A stretch of DNA of 64,000 nt from Gemmatimonas sp. UBA7669 (GTDB lineage Bacteria > Gemmatimonadota > Gemmatimonadetes > Gemmatimonadales > Gemmatimonadaceae). The notes under the pieces were generated by a model. It worked only from the letters and a program-made list of their open reading frames with translations. It did no database searches and had not been told where the DNA came from. The stretch covers positions 1 to 64,000 of the forward strand of contig NZ_DLHL01000061.1 in assembly GCF_002483225.1 (NCBI RefSeq). The letters are read 5' to 3'. Within the stretch, counting starts at the first letter, position 1. Every line of letters begins with the position of its first letter. Position numbers and translations under genes: made by a program. Of the stretch, positions 36,756 through 45,239 are shown in pieces.

Positions 36756-37427
36756 ATGACGGACTTATCGCGCCGCGTGTTCGCGCGGGTATTGGCTGGT
36801 ATCGCCACGATGACCACCATGACGGCGGCGCCTCTCGCGGCGCAGGCCTGGAACTACCCGGCCATGCAGGTGCTGAGCGCCAGTGAACGCGACTATTCTG
36901 CGGCGCTGGTTGGCGGCGCGGGTACCACCATGCTGTTTCAGTGGCGCGAGGGTGCGGGCCGCGGCTTGCACTTCCAGCTGGATGCCGGTCTGGCCGACCC
37001 CAAGGGCCGTCAGGACGTGTTGTTGTTTGTCGGCGGCGGGCTGGGTAAGGAGCTGGCGCGTGCACGCGGTGACCAGCCGTTGGACGTATTGCTCACGGCC
37101 TCAGCGGGTCTCGCCTTCGGCGACAACGCCCAGTACTTCCGTGTCCCGTTTGGCGTGAGCGTGGGACACACCTTTGCGCTCGAAGAGGGCATGTCGCTCA
37201 CGCCCTTTGTGCATCCGCGACTTGCGCTCGACGCCTGCGGGTCCTGCCGTCACGATGACGACAGCGACGTGAGTGCGAGCCTGAGCTTTGACCTCGGCGT
37301 GAACTGGCAGGTCAATCGCCACTTTGCCCTGCGGGTCGCGGGTGCCTTCAGCGGCAGCCGCATCGTGGGCAGCGATGAAACGCTGGCGGTGGGCTTCACC
37401 TGGACGCCGGCGGGCTTGCGGCGCTAG
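36756..37427 (+). CDS. Small outer-membrane beta-barrel protein
   Basis: 223 aa. The signal peptide (residues about 1-31) ends PLAAQA. An eight-stranded barrel pattern follows (SAALVGGAGTTMLFQW, VLLFVGGGLGKEL, LLTASAGLAFGD, VPFGVSVGHTFAL, NWQVNRHFALRVAGAF, LAVGFTWTPAG). CGSC with nearby His/Asp in a loop could form a disulfide. AGGAGA lies 6-10 nt before the ATG. It stands alone, divergent from the GWxTD gene, and ends in its own terminator. Confidence 0.8.
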   Translation: MTDLSRRVFARVLAGIATMTTMTAAPLAAQAWNYPAMQVLSASERDYSAALVGGAGTTMLFQWREGAGRGLHFQLDAGLADPKGRQDVLLFVGGGLGKELARARGDQPLDVLLTASAGLAFGDNAQYFRVPFGVSVGHTFALEEGMSLTPFVHPRLALDACGSCRHDDDSDVSASLSFDLGVNWQVNRHFALRVAGAFSGSRIVGSDETLAVGFTWTPAGLRR

Positions 37428-37449
37428 CACCGGCAACTCACTACCTGCG

Positions 37450-37495
37450 ACCCGGCACTGACTCCTGCGAGGAGTTGGTGCCGGGTTTGTTGTTT
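37450..37495 (+). terminator. Rho-independent terminator
   Basis: ACCCGGCAC (37450-37458) pairs with GTGCCGGGT (37478-37486), with an inner ACTCC/GGAGT extension, and is followed by TTGTTGTTT. Confidence 0.88.
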
Positions 37496-37982
37496 CAGGG
37501 GGCCAGTGGTTCGGGGCGGGACCGCATTCCACTTATGAGACATTAATCATTAGCGACGCATATACGCGATGGGACGAAACGCTCCTGCGGTGGACGAACC
37601 GCGCCTCGCGAGTCGGGATTGAAATCTGGTGACGCGATCGGTACTCTTGCTGTTCTTGAGTTCGGGACAATTGGTGCGACGGGCGGTTTTGGTCCCCGGC
37701 GCGCCGGTCATCCCATCCCACCGATAGTTCCTCCCGCCTCCAGTCCGTTCATCCCCCGGTGTTCCGTGGGACGAGCTGCGCGTCATCCGCTGCGGCTCGT
37801 CCGGTCCCTCCGGGTTCTGTTGGTCCCGCCACCTTCCTCCACGGGTGTCGGGCTCCTCACCCGGCTCAACGTCCCAACCTCCACCACGGGACTTGGGCCG
37901 GGTGCGCGGGTGCCGCACGGTTGTGCGGTGCCCGCGGGTTTCTCTCCCCCGTTTCCGGCACTTTTTTGGCCGAGGGCTGAGC
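37496..37982 (+). other. Long structured leader of the SusC-SusD operon
   Basis: About 490 bp without a credible gene. An AT-rich patch (about 37530-37560, cattaatcattag) could be the promoter. Two clear hairpins follow: GGACGAGC (37769-37776) with GCTCGTCC (37795-37802), and a 13-bp stem 37906-37918/37923-37935 with a GGTT loop, followed by a pyrimidine run. A T6 run lies at 37962-37967, just before the start region. Such a leader could host attenuation or small-RNA control. Confidence 0.4.
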
Positions 37983-40900
37983 ATGTCGAGACTGATGCGG
38001 TGGCTGTACCGGGTCCCAGTGGCCGCGGCCCTGTTGATTGTGCCCCAGGTGGCACAGGCACAGGGACCGGCGGTGATCACGGGCGTCGTGAAGAGCGAGT
38101 TCGGCGATCCACTGGAGAACGCCAACGTCTACATCGTGGAACTGGCCATCTCCGTGGGCACAAACGCCGCGGGGCGCTACACGATCAACATTCCGGCCGA
38201 CCGCGTGCGCGGGCAGGCGGTGCAGCTCCGGGCCCGGGCCATCGGCTACAAGGCCGACATCAAGCCGCTCACGCTGCGGGCGGGCAATCAGACCTTTGAT
38301 TTTTCGCTGCAGAAGGACGTCAACCGCCTGCAGGAAGTGGTCACCACGGGTGTGACCGGTGCCACGGAGCAGAAGAAGCTGGCCTTCTCGGTGGCGCAGG
38401 TGAGTGAGAAGGACATGCCGGTGCCGGGTGCCAACCCGCTCGCGCAGCTCCAGGGCAAGGTGGCCGGTGCGAACATCGTGTCCAACTCGGGTCGCCCGGG
38501 TACGGCGCCGGCCATCATCCTGCGTGGTCCCCAGTCCATCAACGCCACGGGCCGCGGCCAGGATCCGCTCTACATCATCGACGGCGTGATCTCGCAGGGT
38601 GGTCTGCAGGACATCAACCCGCAGGACATCGAAAGCATCGAGGTCGTGAAGGGTGCGGCGGCCTCGTCGCTGTACGGCTCGCGCGCCGGTAACGGCGTCA
38701 TTCAGATCACGACGCGCTCGGGCAAGAACCAGTCGGAAGGCGTGCGCTTCCGGGCCCAGGTGGAATACGGCCAGTCGCAGATCGAAAACGAGTACCAGTA
38801 CCCCAAGACGCACTTCATGCTGATGAACGAGAATGCGAACCGGTTCTGCGCCGTGGTGGCTGGCGTGCAGGACTGCGCCCGCACCATCGACATCTACCAG
38901 GAAGCGTATCGCATCAACAACGACGGCGGGGACTTCTCGCTCTCGCCGCTGTCCATCCGCAACGACGGTGGCATTGCGCTGAATCCGGGCGCCATCAACT
39001 CACGGGCGCTCTATCAGGTCAATGAGTTCCCCAAGGCCTACAAGCCCATCCAGCAGCTGGTCACCAATGGTGAGGTGATCAACTCCACCATCGATGCCAC
39101 GGGCCGCGTGGGGCGCACCAACTTCTTCGCGTCGGTGAATCAGCTGCGCCAGGAAGGCTCGATCATTTTTATGCCGGGCTACACCCGCAACAGCATGCGT
39201 CTCAACGTGGACCAGCAGCTGGGCGGCAACGTCAACATGTCCTTCCGCTCGTCCTACAGCACGGCGAACGACTACAATTTCGGCGGTGCGTTTTTCTCCC
39301 TCACGCGTCAGCCGGTGAACGCGCAGCTGCTTGAGCGTGACTCGTTTGGGCGCCTGTACATCCGCTCAGTTGCACAGCAGCAGGGTGCACAGAATGTGAA
39401 CCCGGCCTACACGGTTTCCAATCAACAGCCGCTCAACCGCATTGATCGCTTCGTGGGTAACGGCACGATGCGGTGGACTCCGCTATCCTGGCTGGATGGC
39501 GAGTTCAACTTTGGCTACGACAGTCGCAACAACTTTCAACAGAACCAGCTTGATCGCGGATACCGCACAAGTGCTCAAAACGCGACCAATCTGGGGAGCA
39601 ACTCGCGTAGCGCCAATCGGGACATCTCGCTCAACACCAGTGTGAACCTGTCGGCGCGCAAGAACTGGTTTGACGACGCGCTGTCCTCGCGCCTCACCCT
39701 CCGCTACCTCGAGGAGGGACAGCAGTTCAACAACCAGAACACCAGCGGTACGAACATCGCCGTGCCGGGGCTCAATACCCCCAACTCCACCATTCAGAAT
39801 TTCACAACGGGTGGCAGCACGGAAACCATCCGCCAGCAGGGCTACTTCGCGAACCTCGATCTGGACTACAAGGGTCGCTATATCGTCGGTGCGCTCGTGC
39901 GTCGAGATGCGTCGTCGCTGTTTGGTGCGGCCAACCGCTGGCAGACGTATGGCCGCGGCTCTTTCGCCTGGCGTCTGTCTGACGAGCCCTGGTTCAACGT
40001 CGATCAGGTGTCGGATCTCAAGTTCCGCTACTCCGTGGGGCAGGCCGGCAATCGTCCCATTTTTGCTGCGCAGTACGAGACCTTCACCATCGGCGCCGGT
40101 GGTGCGCTCAATCCCAACACGCTCGGCAACAAGAATCTGCGACCGGAAGTTTCCACGGAAACAGAGTACGGCATGGACCTTGAGCTGCTGGGCAAGTACG
40201 GGCTCACGGTCACCAAGTCGCGCAACGTGATCGAAGATCAGTTGCTGCAGGTGCCGCCGCCGGCAGCGGCTGGCTTTGCCAATCAGTGGCGGAACGCAGG
40301 TCAGTTGACGAACAACACCTTCGAGGTGTCGCTGAACATCCCCATCATCGCGACGCGCGCCGTCGACTACTCGGCCCGCATCAACTACGACCGCACCCGC
40401 TCGGAGATCTCCCGCCTCGACGTGCCGGAGTATTTCGTGAGTGCGGCGGGTCAGCAGGGCTCCGAGACGATGTTCAAGATCGTGCAGGGTGGCCAGATGG
40501 GGCAGATCTATGGTCGCAAGTTCGTGAAGGACTGTGCGCAGTTGCCCTCGGACTTCCAGTCCCGCTGTGGCGCGGGTCTCGACTATCAGCGCAACAGTGA
40601 CGGCTTCATCGTCTACGTCGGACAGGGCAACACACTGGGTGATGGCATCACCAAGAATCTTTGGATGACGCGCATCCCGGGGGCGCAGGCGCCCTGGGGC
40701 GGCGGGACCAACGCGGAGGCGCTGAACTGGGGGTTCCCCATTCTCGAGCGCGACTCGCTAGGCGCCGTGCCGGTGCTGCCGATCGGCAATGCCCTGCCGG
40801 ACTTCCGCTGGTCGCTGTCGCAGAACTTCCGCTACAAGCGCTTCACGGCCTTCGGCTTGCTGGACGCCGTGGTCGGCAAGGACGTGTGGAACATCGGTCG

Positions 40901-41303
40901 TCAGTGGTCGCTCGGTGACTTCATGAGTCGCGACACCGACCAGAGCGGTCGGTCAGTCGCGGAGGCGCGCCCCATCGGTTACTACTTCCGCGCCGTGTCC
41001 ACCGGCGGCATCGGTGGTCTCTATGACGTGCTGGCACCCAACAACAACACCGTGGAGGACGCGGGTTTCGTGAAGGTCCGCGAAATCTCCGTGGGCTATC
41101 GCATCGGATCGATCGGCGGCGTCGGCAACTGGACCGTTTCCATGATCGGCCGCAATCTGCTGACCTTCAGCAGCTACAAGGGCTTTGACCCCGAGGTCGG
41201 TGCCAACGGCGGAAATCTGGGATCTGGCGTGCTCAACGCCATCGACAACTTCCAGTTCCCCAACCTCCGCACGTTCACGCTCTCGCTGAACACCAGCTTC
41301 TGA
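37983..41303 (+). CDS. SusC/RagA-family TonB-linked outer-membrane protein
   Basis: A 1106-aa protein. Order: signal peptide ending QVAQAQ; carboxypeptidase-regulatory-like domain (about 28-110, ITGVVKSEFGDPLENANV); a short TTG(V) linker (VVTTGVTGA) standing for the SusC TonB-box region; the plug (LRGPQSINATGRGQDPLYIIDG split, IESIEVVKGAAASSLYG, GVIQITTRSGK); and a large barrel ending FTLSLNTSF. The DPLYIIDG and IEVLKG-like motifs are classic SusC. It is followed by SusD, with which it makes a lidded transporter for glycans, peptides or other polymers. The ATG at 37983 fits the signal peptide; about 46 upstream codons are leader sequence. Confidence 0.94.
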   Translation: MSRLMRWLYRVPVAAALLIVPQVAQAQGPAVITGVVKSEFGDPLENANVYIVELAISVGTNAAGRYTINIPADRVRGQAVQLRARAIGYKADIKPLTLRAGNQTFDFSLQKDVNRLQEVVTTGVTGATEQKKLAFSVAQVSEKDMPVPGANPLAQLQGKVAGANIVSNSGRPGTAPAIILRGPQSINATGRGQDPLYIIDGVISQGGLQDINPQDIESIEVVKGAAASSLYGSRAGNGVIQITTRSGKNQSEGVRFRAQVEYGQSQIENEYQYPKTHFMLMNENANRFCAVVAGVQDCARTIDIYQEAYRINNDGGDFSLSPLSIRNDGGIALNPGAINSRALYQVNEFPKAYKPIQQLVTNGEVINSTIDATGRVGRTNFFASVNQLRQEGSIIFMPGYTRNSMRLNVDQQLGGNVNMSFRSSYSTANDYNFGGAFFSLTRQPVNAQLLERDSFGRLYIRSVAQQQGAQNVNPAYTVSNQQPLNRIDRFVGNGTMRWTPLSWLDGEFNFGYDSRNNFQQNQLDRGYRTSAQNATNLGSNSRSANRDISLNTSVNLSARKNWFDDALSSRLTLRYLEEGQQFNNQNTSGTNIAVPGLNTPNSTIQNFTTGGSTETIRQQGYFANLDLDYKGRYIVGALVRRDASSLFGAANRWQTYGRGSFAWRLSDEPWFNVDQVSDLKFRYSVGQAGNRPIFAAQYETFTIGAGGALNPNTLGNKNLRPEVSTETEYGMDLELLGKYGLTVTKSRNVIEDQLLQVPPPAAAGFANQWRNAGQLTNNTFEVSLNIPIIATRAVDYSARINYDRTRSEISRLDVPEYFVSAAGQQGSETMFKIVQGGQMGQIYGRKFVKDCAQLPSDFQSRCGAGLDYQRNSDGFIVYVGQGNTLGDGITKNLWMTRIPGAQAPWGGGTNAEALNWGFPILERDSLGAVPVLPIGNALPDFRWSLSQNFRYKRFTAFGLLDAVVGKDVWNIGRQWSLGDFMSRDTDQSGRSVAEARPIGYYFRAVSTGGIGGLYDVLAPNNNTVEDAGFVKVREISVGYRIGSIGGVGNWTVSMIGRNLLTFSSYKGFDPEVGANGGNLGSGVLNAIDNFQFPNLRTFTLSLNTSF

Positions 41304-41375
41304 CCGCTGGCGGTGCGGTCGCGCGCGGCTTGACGACGCGCGCGACGCCACCGCGAGCTTCCACGAGGAACATCG

Positions 41376-43004
41376 ATGCGTAAGCATGTACCAACCATCG
41401 TGACCGCTGGTGCGCTGATCGGCCTTACGGCCTGCGGCGACAAGCTGAACGTCACGAATCTCAACAATCCGGATGTGGCACGCGCCTATGCCACACCCGC
41501 CGGCGTCGAAGGTGTGATTGCCGGCCTTGGGGTCCAGGTCTTCAACACCCAGCGCGCCACGGAGTCCGTCAACACCCAGTCCAAGATTCTGGCTGGTGAG
41601 ACGTTCGCGTCCGTGGCCAACTTCGGCATGGCGGCCCGCGCCCAGATTCCGCGTTCGATCATCTCGAACGAACTGGGCAACGACAACCAGACCGGCAATC
41701 TCGCCAACTTCAACCAGTTCTCCCGCGTCTCTCGTACCGCCTCCAACGCCATCGCGGCGCTGGATCGCATCGTCGCCGGCGGTGGGACCCTTGGGTCGAC
41801 AGCGCAGAATGCCCGCGCCAAGGCCTTTGCGTTCTACGTGCTGGGTCAGGCCCTCGGCAACTTGTCGCTGGCCTACGACTCGGCGGCCATCGTGACGCCC
41901 GCCACGCCAAGCGACGTGGTGCCGGGACTGTCGTCGGCGGCGGCGGTGAACGCGGCGGCGCTCCAGATGCTGGACTCGGCCATTGCCCAGGCAAACCTCA
42001 CGGTCACTGGCAGCAACGGTTTCCCACTACCCAACACCTGGATCAACGGCCAGAGTGTCTCGCGTGACCAGTTCGTGCAGCTCGCCCGTTCGTACAAGGC
42101 GCGCTACCGCGCGGGGGTCGCACGGACCCCGGCGCAGCGTGCCGCGGTGAACTGGACCGAGGTCATCGCCGACGCGAATGCCGGTATCAAGTCCGACTTC
42201 ACGGTGAACGTTGGCGGCGGGTCCGGCTGGACCGCCCAGTTTGACCTGACGCAGATCTACGTGGTGGGCGGGTGGCACAGCATGTCACCGCTGTACTACG
42301 GCATGGCCGACGTTTCCGGCGGGTACCAGAGCTGGTTGGCCACGCCGCGCGACAGTCGAAACGCTTTCCTCATTGTGACACCGGACAAGCGTTGGCCGCA
42401 GGGCACCACGCGTGCCGCGCAGCAGGCGAACACGCCGAGCAACACGCTGCCGCCCGGCGTGTACGTGCGGAATCGGCCGACAGGAGATGACGTACCCATC
42501 GCTGGCTACGGCGATTCGTACTACGATCACCGGCGGTACGGTGCCGCCAATCTGGCGGCCAACACCGGCCCGTACACCGAGATGTCGGCTACCGAGATCG
42601 CGATGCTGGCGGCCGAAGGCTACATCCGTACCAACAACCTGCCGGCGGCCATCGCGCTGGTGAACGCCAGCCGCGCGCGGAATGGCCTCGATGCGCTGCC
42701 CGCACTCACCTCGGCCACCACGCCCTATTCGACGGACAAGTCGACCTGTGTGCCGCAGGTGCCGCAGGCGCCCAATTTCACCACCACGGCCTGTGGCAGC
42801 CTGCTAGAGGCCATGAAGTACGAGAAGCGCATGGAGACCGCCTTTACGGGCTATTTCATCTGGTTCGCCGACAGCCGTGGTTGGGGCGATCTGGTGGAAG
42901 GCACCGTCGTGGAGTGGCCCGTGCCGTATCAGGAGATGCAGGCGAGACAGCAGACGTACTACAACGGGACCAACCGGGCCGCCCGCGGTACCTACGGCTT
43001 CTGA
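41376..43004 (+). CDS. SusD/RagB-family nutrient-binding lipoprotein
   Basis: A 542-aa surface lipoprotein and binding partner of SusC. The lipobox is LTAC (about residues 17-20). The early LNVTNLNNPDVARAYATPAGVEG-type segment is like other RagB proteins (NVNNPNNP). TPR-like helices follow (AFAFYVLGQALGNLSLAYDS). The C-terminal SusD region has TEMSATEIAMLAAEGYIRTN, ALVNASRARNGLDALP, YEKRMETAFTGYFIWFADSRGWGDLVEG. The ligand is unknown; no glycoside hydrolases are nearby, so it need not be a sugar. ATG at 41376. Confidence 0.92.
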   Translation: MRKHVPTIVTAGALIGLTACGDKLNVTNLNNPDVARAYATPAGVEGVIAGLGVQVFNTQRATESVNTQSKILAGETFASVANFGMAARAQIPRSIISNELGNDNQTGNLANFNQFSRVSRTASNAIAALDRIVAGGGTLGSTAQNARAKAFAFYVLGQALGNLSLAYDSAAIVTPATPSDVVPGLSSAAAVNAAALQMLDSAIAQANLTVTGSNGFPLPNTWINGQSVSRDQFVQLARSYKARYRAGVARTPAQRAAVNWTEVIADANAGIKSDFTVNVGGGSGWTAQFDLTQIYVVGGWHSMSPLYYGMADVSGGYQSWLATPRDSRNAFLIVTPDKRWPQGTTRAAQQANTPSNTLPPGVYVRNRPTGDDVPIAGYGDSYYDHRRYGAANLAANTGPYTEMSATEIAMLAAEGYIRTNNLPAAIALVNASRARNGLDALPALTSATTPYSTDKSTCVPQVPQAPNFTTTACGSLLEAMKYEKRMETAFTGYFIWFADSRGWGDLVEGTVVEWPVPYQEMQARQQTYYNGTNRAARGTYGF

Positions 43005-43011
43005 CGCATCG

Positions 43012-43509
43012 ATGCGGTTGACCACTTCCCCATTCGCTCTCCGGCGCCGTGTACGCAGCACGATCTGCCTGCTGTGGGTTTCAGGCCTGGTGCTGCAGAC
43101 GGGATGCTACAGCTATCTCCCCATGCAATCCGCCCCGCCGCCGGAAAGCAGCCCCGTGGTGGCGCTGATGATCGGTGACCGCGGACGCACGTTGATCGGG
43201 GAGCGGGTGGGAAGTCTGGTCGAGCAGATCGAGGGACGGATCGTCCGTCGCGATTCGATGCAGATCACGATGCAGGTGCACAAGGTCATCGATGTGCGTG
43301 GCAATCACAGCACATGGACCGGTGAGCAGGTCGTGATCCCCAACGAAGCCGTGATGGGCTACCGGGCCCGCAAGCTCTCGAAGTTCAAGACGGCCCTGTT
43401 GGTGGGCGCCGGTGTCGTGGCCCTTGTGCTCACCCTCGGACGCTCCCTGGACATCTTCGGCGTGCCGGTGGAAGGCGCGCCCGGAACCGACGGACCGTCG
43501 CAATCGTGA
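43012..43509 (+). CDS. Small lipoprotein of the SusCD operon, function unknown
   Basis: 165 aa. The lipobox LQTGC ends a long n-region. Then comes a short beta-rich domain (VVALMIGDRGRTLIGERVGSL, EGRIVRRDSMQITMQVHKV), as in Sm/SH3-like small barrels. A C-terminal hydrophobic helix (ALLVGAGVVALVLTLG) could cross or anchor in a membrane. The ATG at 43012 lies 8 nt after the SusD stop, so it is cotranscribed. I do not recognise the family. Confidence 0.75.
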   Translation: MRLTTSPFALRRRVRSTICLLWVSGLVLQTGCYSYLPMQSAPPPESSPVVALMIGDRGRTLIGERVGSLVEQIEGRIVRRDSMQITMQVHKVIDVRGNHSTWTGEQVVIPNEAVMGYRARKLSKFKTALLVGAGVVALVLTLGRSLDIFGVPVEGAPGTDGPSQS

Positions 43510-43585
43510 CCGCTGGCCACCGAAGCCGCTGTGCCTCGTTGGCCATGCTCTCCAGAACAGATCCACAACACGGAGTTCACTCCTC

Positions 43586-44422
43586 ATGCGGTTGACTCGA
43601 CTTGCCATGCTCACGCTGGGTGCCGCCCTCACGGCGGCGTGCAGCGAGCCCAGCAACGACCCCACGACGCCGGACGTTCCGCCACTGGCGTTTGTGCGCT
43701 ACATCAACGCGGTGCCTGACACGCTCAACACCACGGTCCGCTTCACGGATCAAGTGCAGTGGTCACCCATGACCTTTGTAAACGTACCGTTCCGTGGCCT
43801 GGGCCAAGGCAACTACCAGCCCACGCAGGCCGGCTCGCGCAAGTTCCGCGTCTTCACCACCGACGCCACGAACTTCTCCACCGCCGGCAATACCGTGATT
43901 CTGGTTGACACCACGCTGACCTTCGAGGCCGGCAAGTACTACACCCTGCTGCACATGGGCTATGCGCGAGCCGGAAGTACGCCACGCCAGCGCATTGTTT
44001 CCATCAACGACGTGCATCCCAACCCGGGCGCCCAGGTGGCGGTGCGGGCGATTCACGCGGCCCTTGGTGTCGGAGCCGTCGACATCTACGCCACGGCCAC
44101 GGCGACGTCACCCATCAGCGGTACGCCACTGTTCCGTAACGTGGCCACGGAAGCCGTGTCACCGTACGCCAACGTGAACGCCGCGGCATTTGCCACGCAG
44201 ATTGCTGCTGCGGGGGGAACAACGGCCCTGGTCGCCGCGGCGGCGCCGGCAGGCACAGCCGGAACCACGCAGCTCAATCCCATCGCCGGTGCGACCATCG
44301 CCGGATCGGTGCTGAGTGCCGTGGCCTTCCCGGCGTCCCCGGCCAACTCGGCCGGCGCCCGCTTCACCACGCCGGGCATCGTATATTTCATCGACAAGAA
44401 CCCGCCGCCAACGGCGCCGTAA
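43586..44422 (+). CDS. DUF4397-type lipoprotein
   Basis: A 278-aa lipoprotein. The lipobox LTAAC is at about residues 15-19, followed by SEPSNDPTTPDVPP. The body has two DUF4397-like beta-sandwich units: LAFVRYINAVPDTLNTTVRF with YYTLLHMGYA, and VRAIHAALGVGAVDIYATATA. The AVDIYA motif is typical. A low-complexity Ala/Thr stretch follows at about 220-250. GGAG lies about 12 nt before the ATG at 43586. It is part of the SusCD operon, probably surface-exposed; the role is unknown. Confidence 0.8.
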   Translation: MRLTRLAMLTLGAALTAACSEPSNDPTTPDVPPLAFVRYINAVPDTLNTTVRFTDQVQWSPMTFVNVPFRGLGQGNYQPTQAGSRKFRVFTTDATNFSTAGNTVILVDTTLTFEAGKYYTLLHMGYARAGSTPRQRIVSINDVHPNPGAQVAVRAIHAALGVGAVDIYATATATSPISGTPLFRNVATEAVSPYANVNAAAFATQIAAAGGTTALVAAAAPAGTAGTTQLNPIAGATIAGSVLSAVAFPASPANSAGARFTTPGIVYFIDKNPPPTAP

Positions 44423-44468
44423 GTCGCGCAATTCCCGCAGTCTGCACCGCTCGCGCGGTGCTCACGCC

Positions 44469-45239
44469 ATGATCGGATCGCCGTCCATCAGGCACCACAG
44501 TTCGACGACCGCAACCGCGAGATTCCTCGCGGTTGCGGTTGTCGCGTTTCTGCACATCGCCCACGCACCGGTGGCCTTCGCCCAAGTCATTCGCGGCACC
44601 GCCCGCGCCTCAGGCAGCGAACGGCCGCTGGAACGGGCCCGCATCGTAGCCATGCGGGAGGACGGACGCGGCGTCGGCGAGGCCACCACCGATGATGCCG
44701 GACGATTCCTGCTCCGCGTGGATGCGCGCGGTGAGCCCTTCCTGATTTCCATCACGCGCATCGGTCTGCGGCCCACTCTCTCCAGCACCCTGTATCTCGG
44801 GCCCCGTGATACGCTCGATGTGGACTTCAGCGTGGCGGAAGAGGGCATTGTCACGGACACCGTCAAGGTCACCTCGGCGCCGACGCTCAACGCCACGCGA
44901 CTGGCGGAGGCCAATAGGCGCGGTTGGCGAGTGCTCCCACCTGCCGAAGTGGAGAAGCTTCGCGAACGGAGCAACTCGTTCGAAGACCTGCTGCGCTCGT
45001 CGGGCAACACGGGGCTCATCATCGGCCGCCGGGACGAATGCATTCGTTCAACGCGTACCAATCGCTGTTTGCTGATCGTGCTGGATGGCGTGCCGCTCAG
45101 TGGCACCTATCCCAACATCAATCCGCGGGACGTGTACTTCCTGGCCGTACTCTCGCCGAACCAGGCCCAGGTGCAGTTCGGGGATCGCGCGCCCAATGGG
45201 GCACTGGTCGTGTACACGCGGGCTTACGGAGATCGCTGA
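44469..45239 (+). CDS. Carboxypeptidase-regulatory plus TonB plug-like protein without barrel
   Basis: 256 aa. A signal peptide (AVAVVAFLHIAHAPVAFAQ) is followed by a carboxypeptidase-regulatory-like domain (residues about 38-115, VIRGTARASGSERPLERARI). A region then resembles the plug of a TonB-dependent receptor (FEDLLRSSGNTGLI, CLLIVLDGVPLSGTYPNINPRDV, GDRAPNGALVVYTRA). It stops where a barrel would begin, so it is an orphan plug. The final codons overlap the end of the convergent Kdo-transferase gene by 16 bp. It lies at the end of the SusCD operon. Possible roles: a periplasmic partner of SusC, or a decayed receptor; the intact signal and motifs favour the former (inference). Confidence 0.75.
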   Translation: MIGSPSIRHHSSTTATARFLAVAVVAFLHIAHAPVAFAQVIRGTARASGSERPLERARIVAMREDGRGVGEATTDDAGRFLLRVDARGEPFLISITRIGLRPTLSSTLYLGPRDTLDVDFSVAEEGIVTDTVKVTSAPTLNATRLAEANRRGWRVLPPAEVEKLRERSNSFEDLLRSSGNTGLIIGRRDECIRSTRTNRCLLIVLDGVPLSGTYPNINPRDVYFLAVLSPNQAQVQFGDRAPNGALVVYTRAYGDR

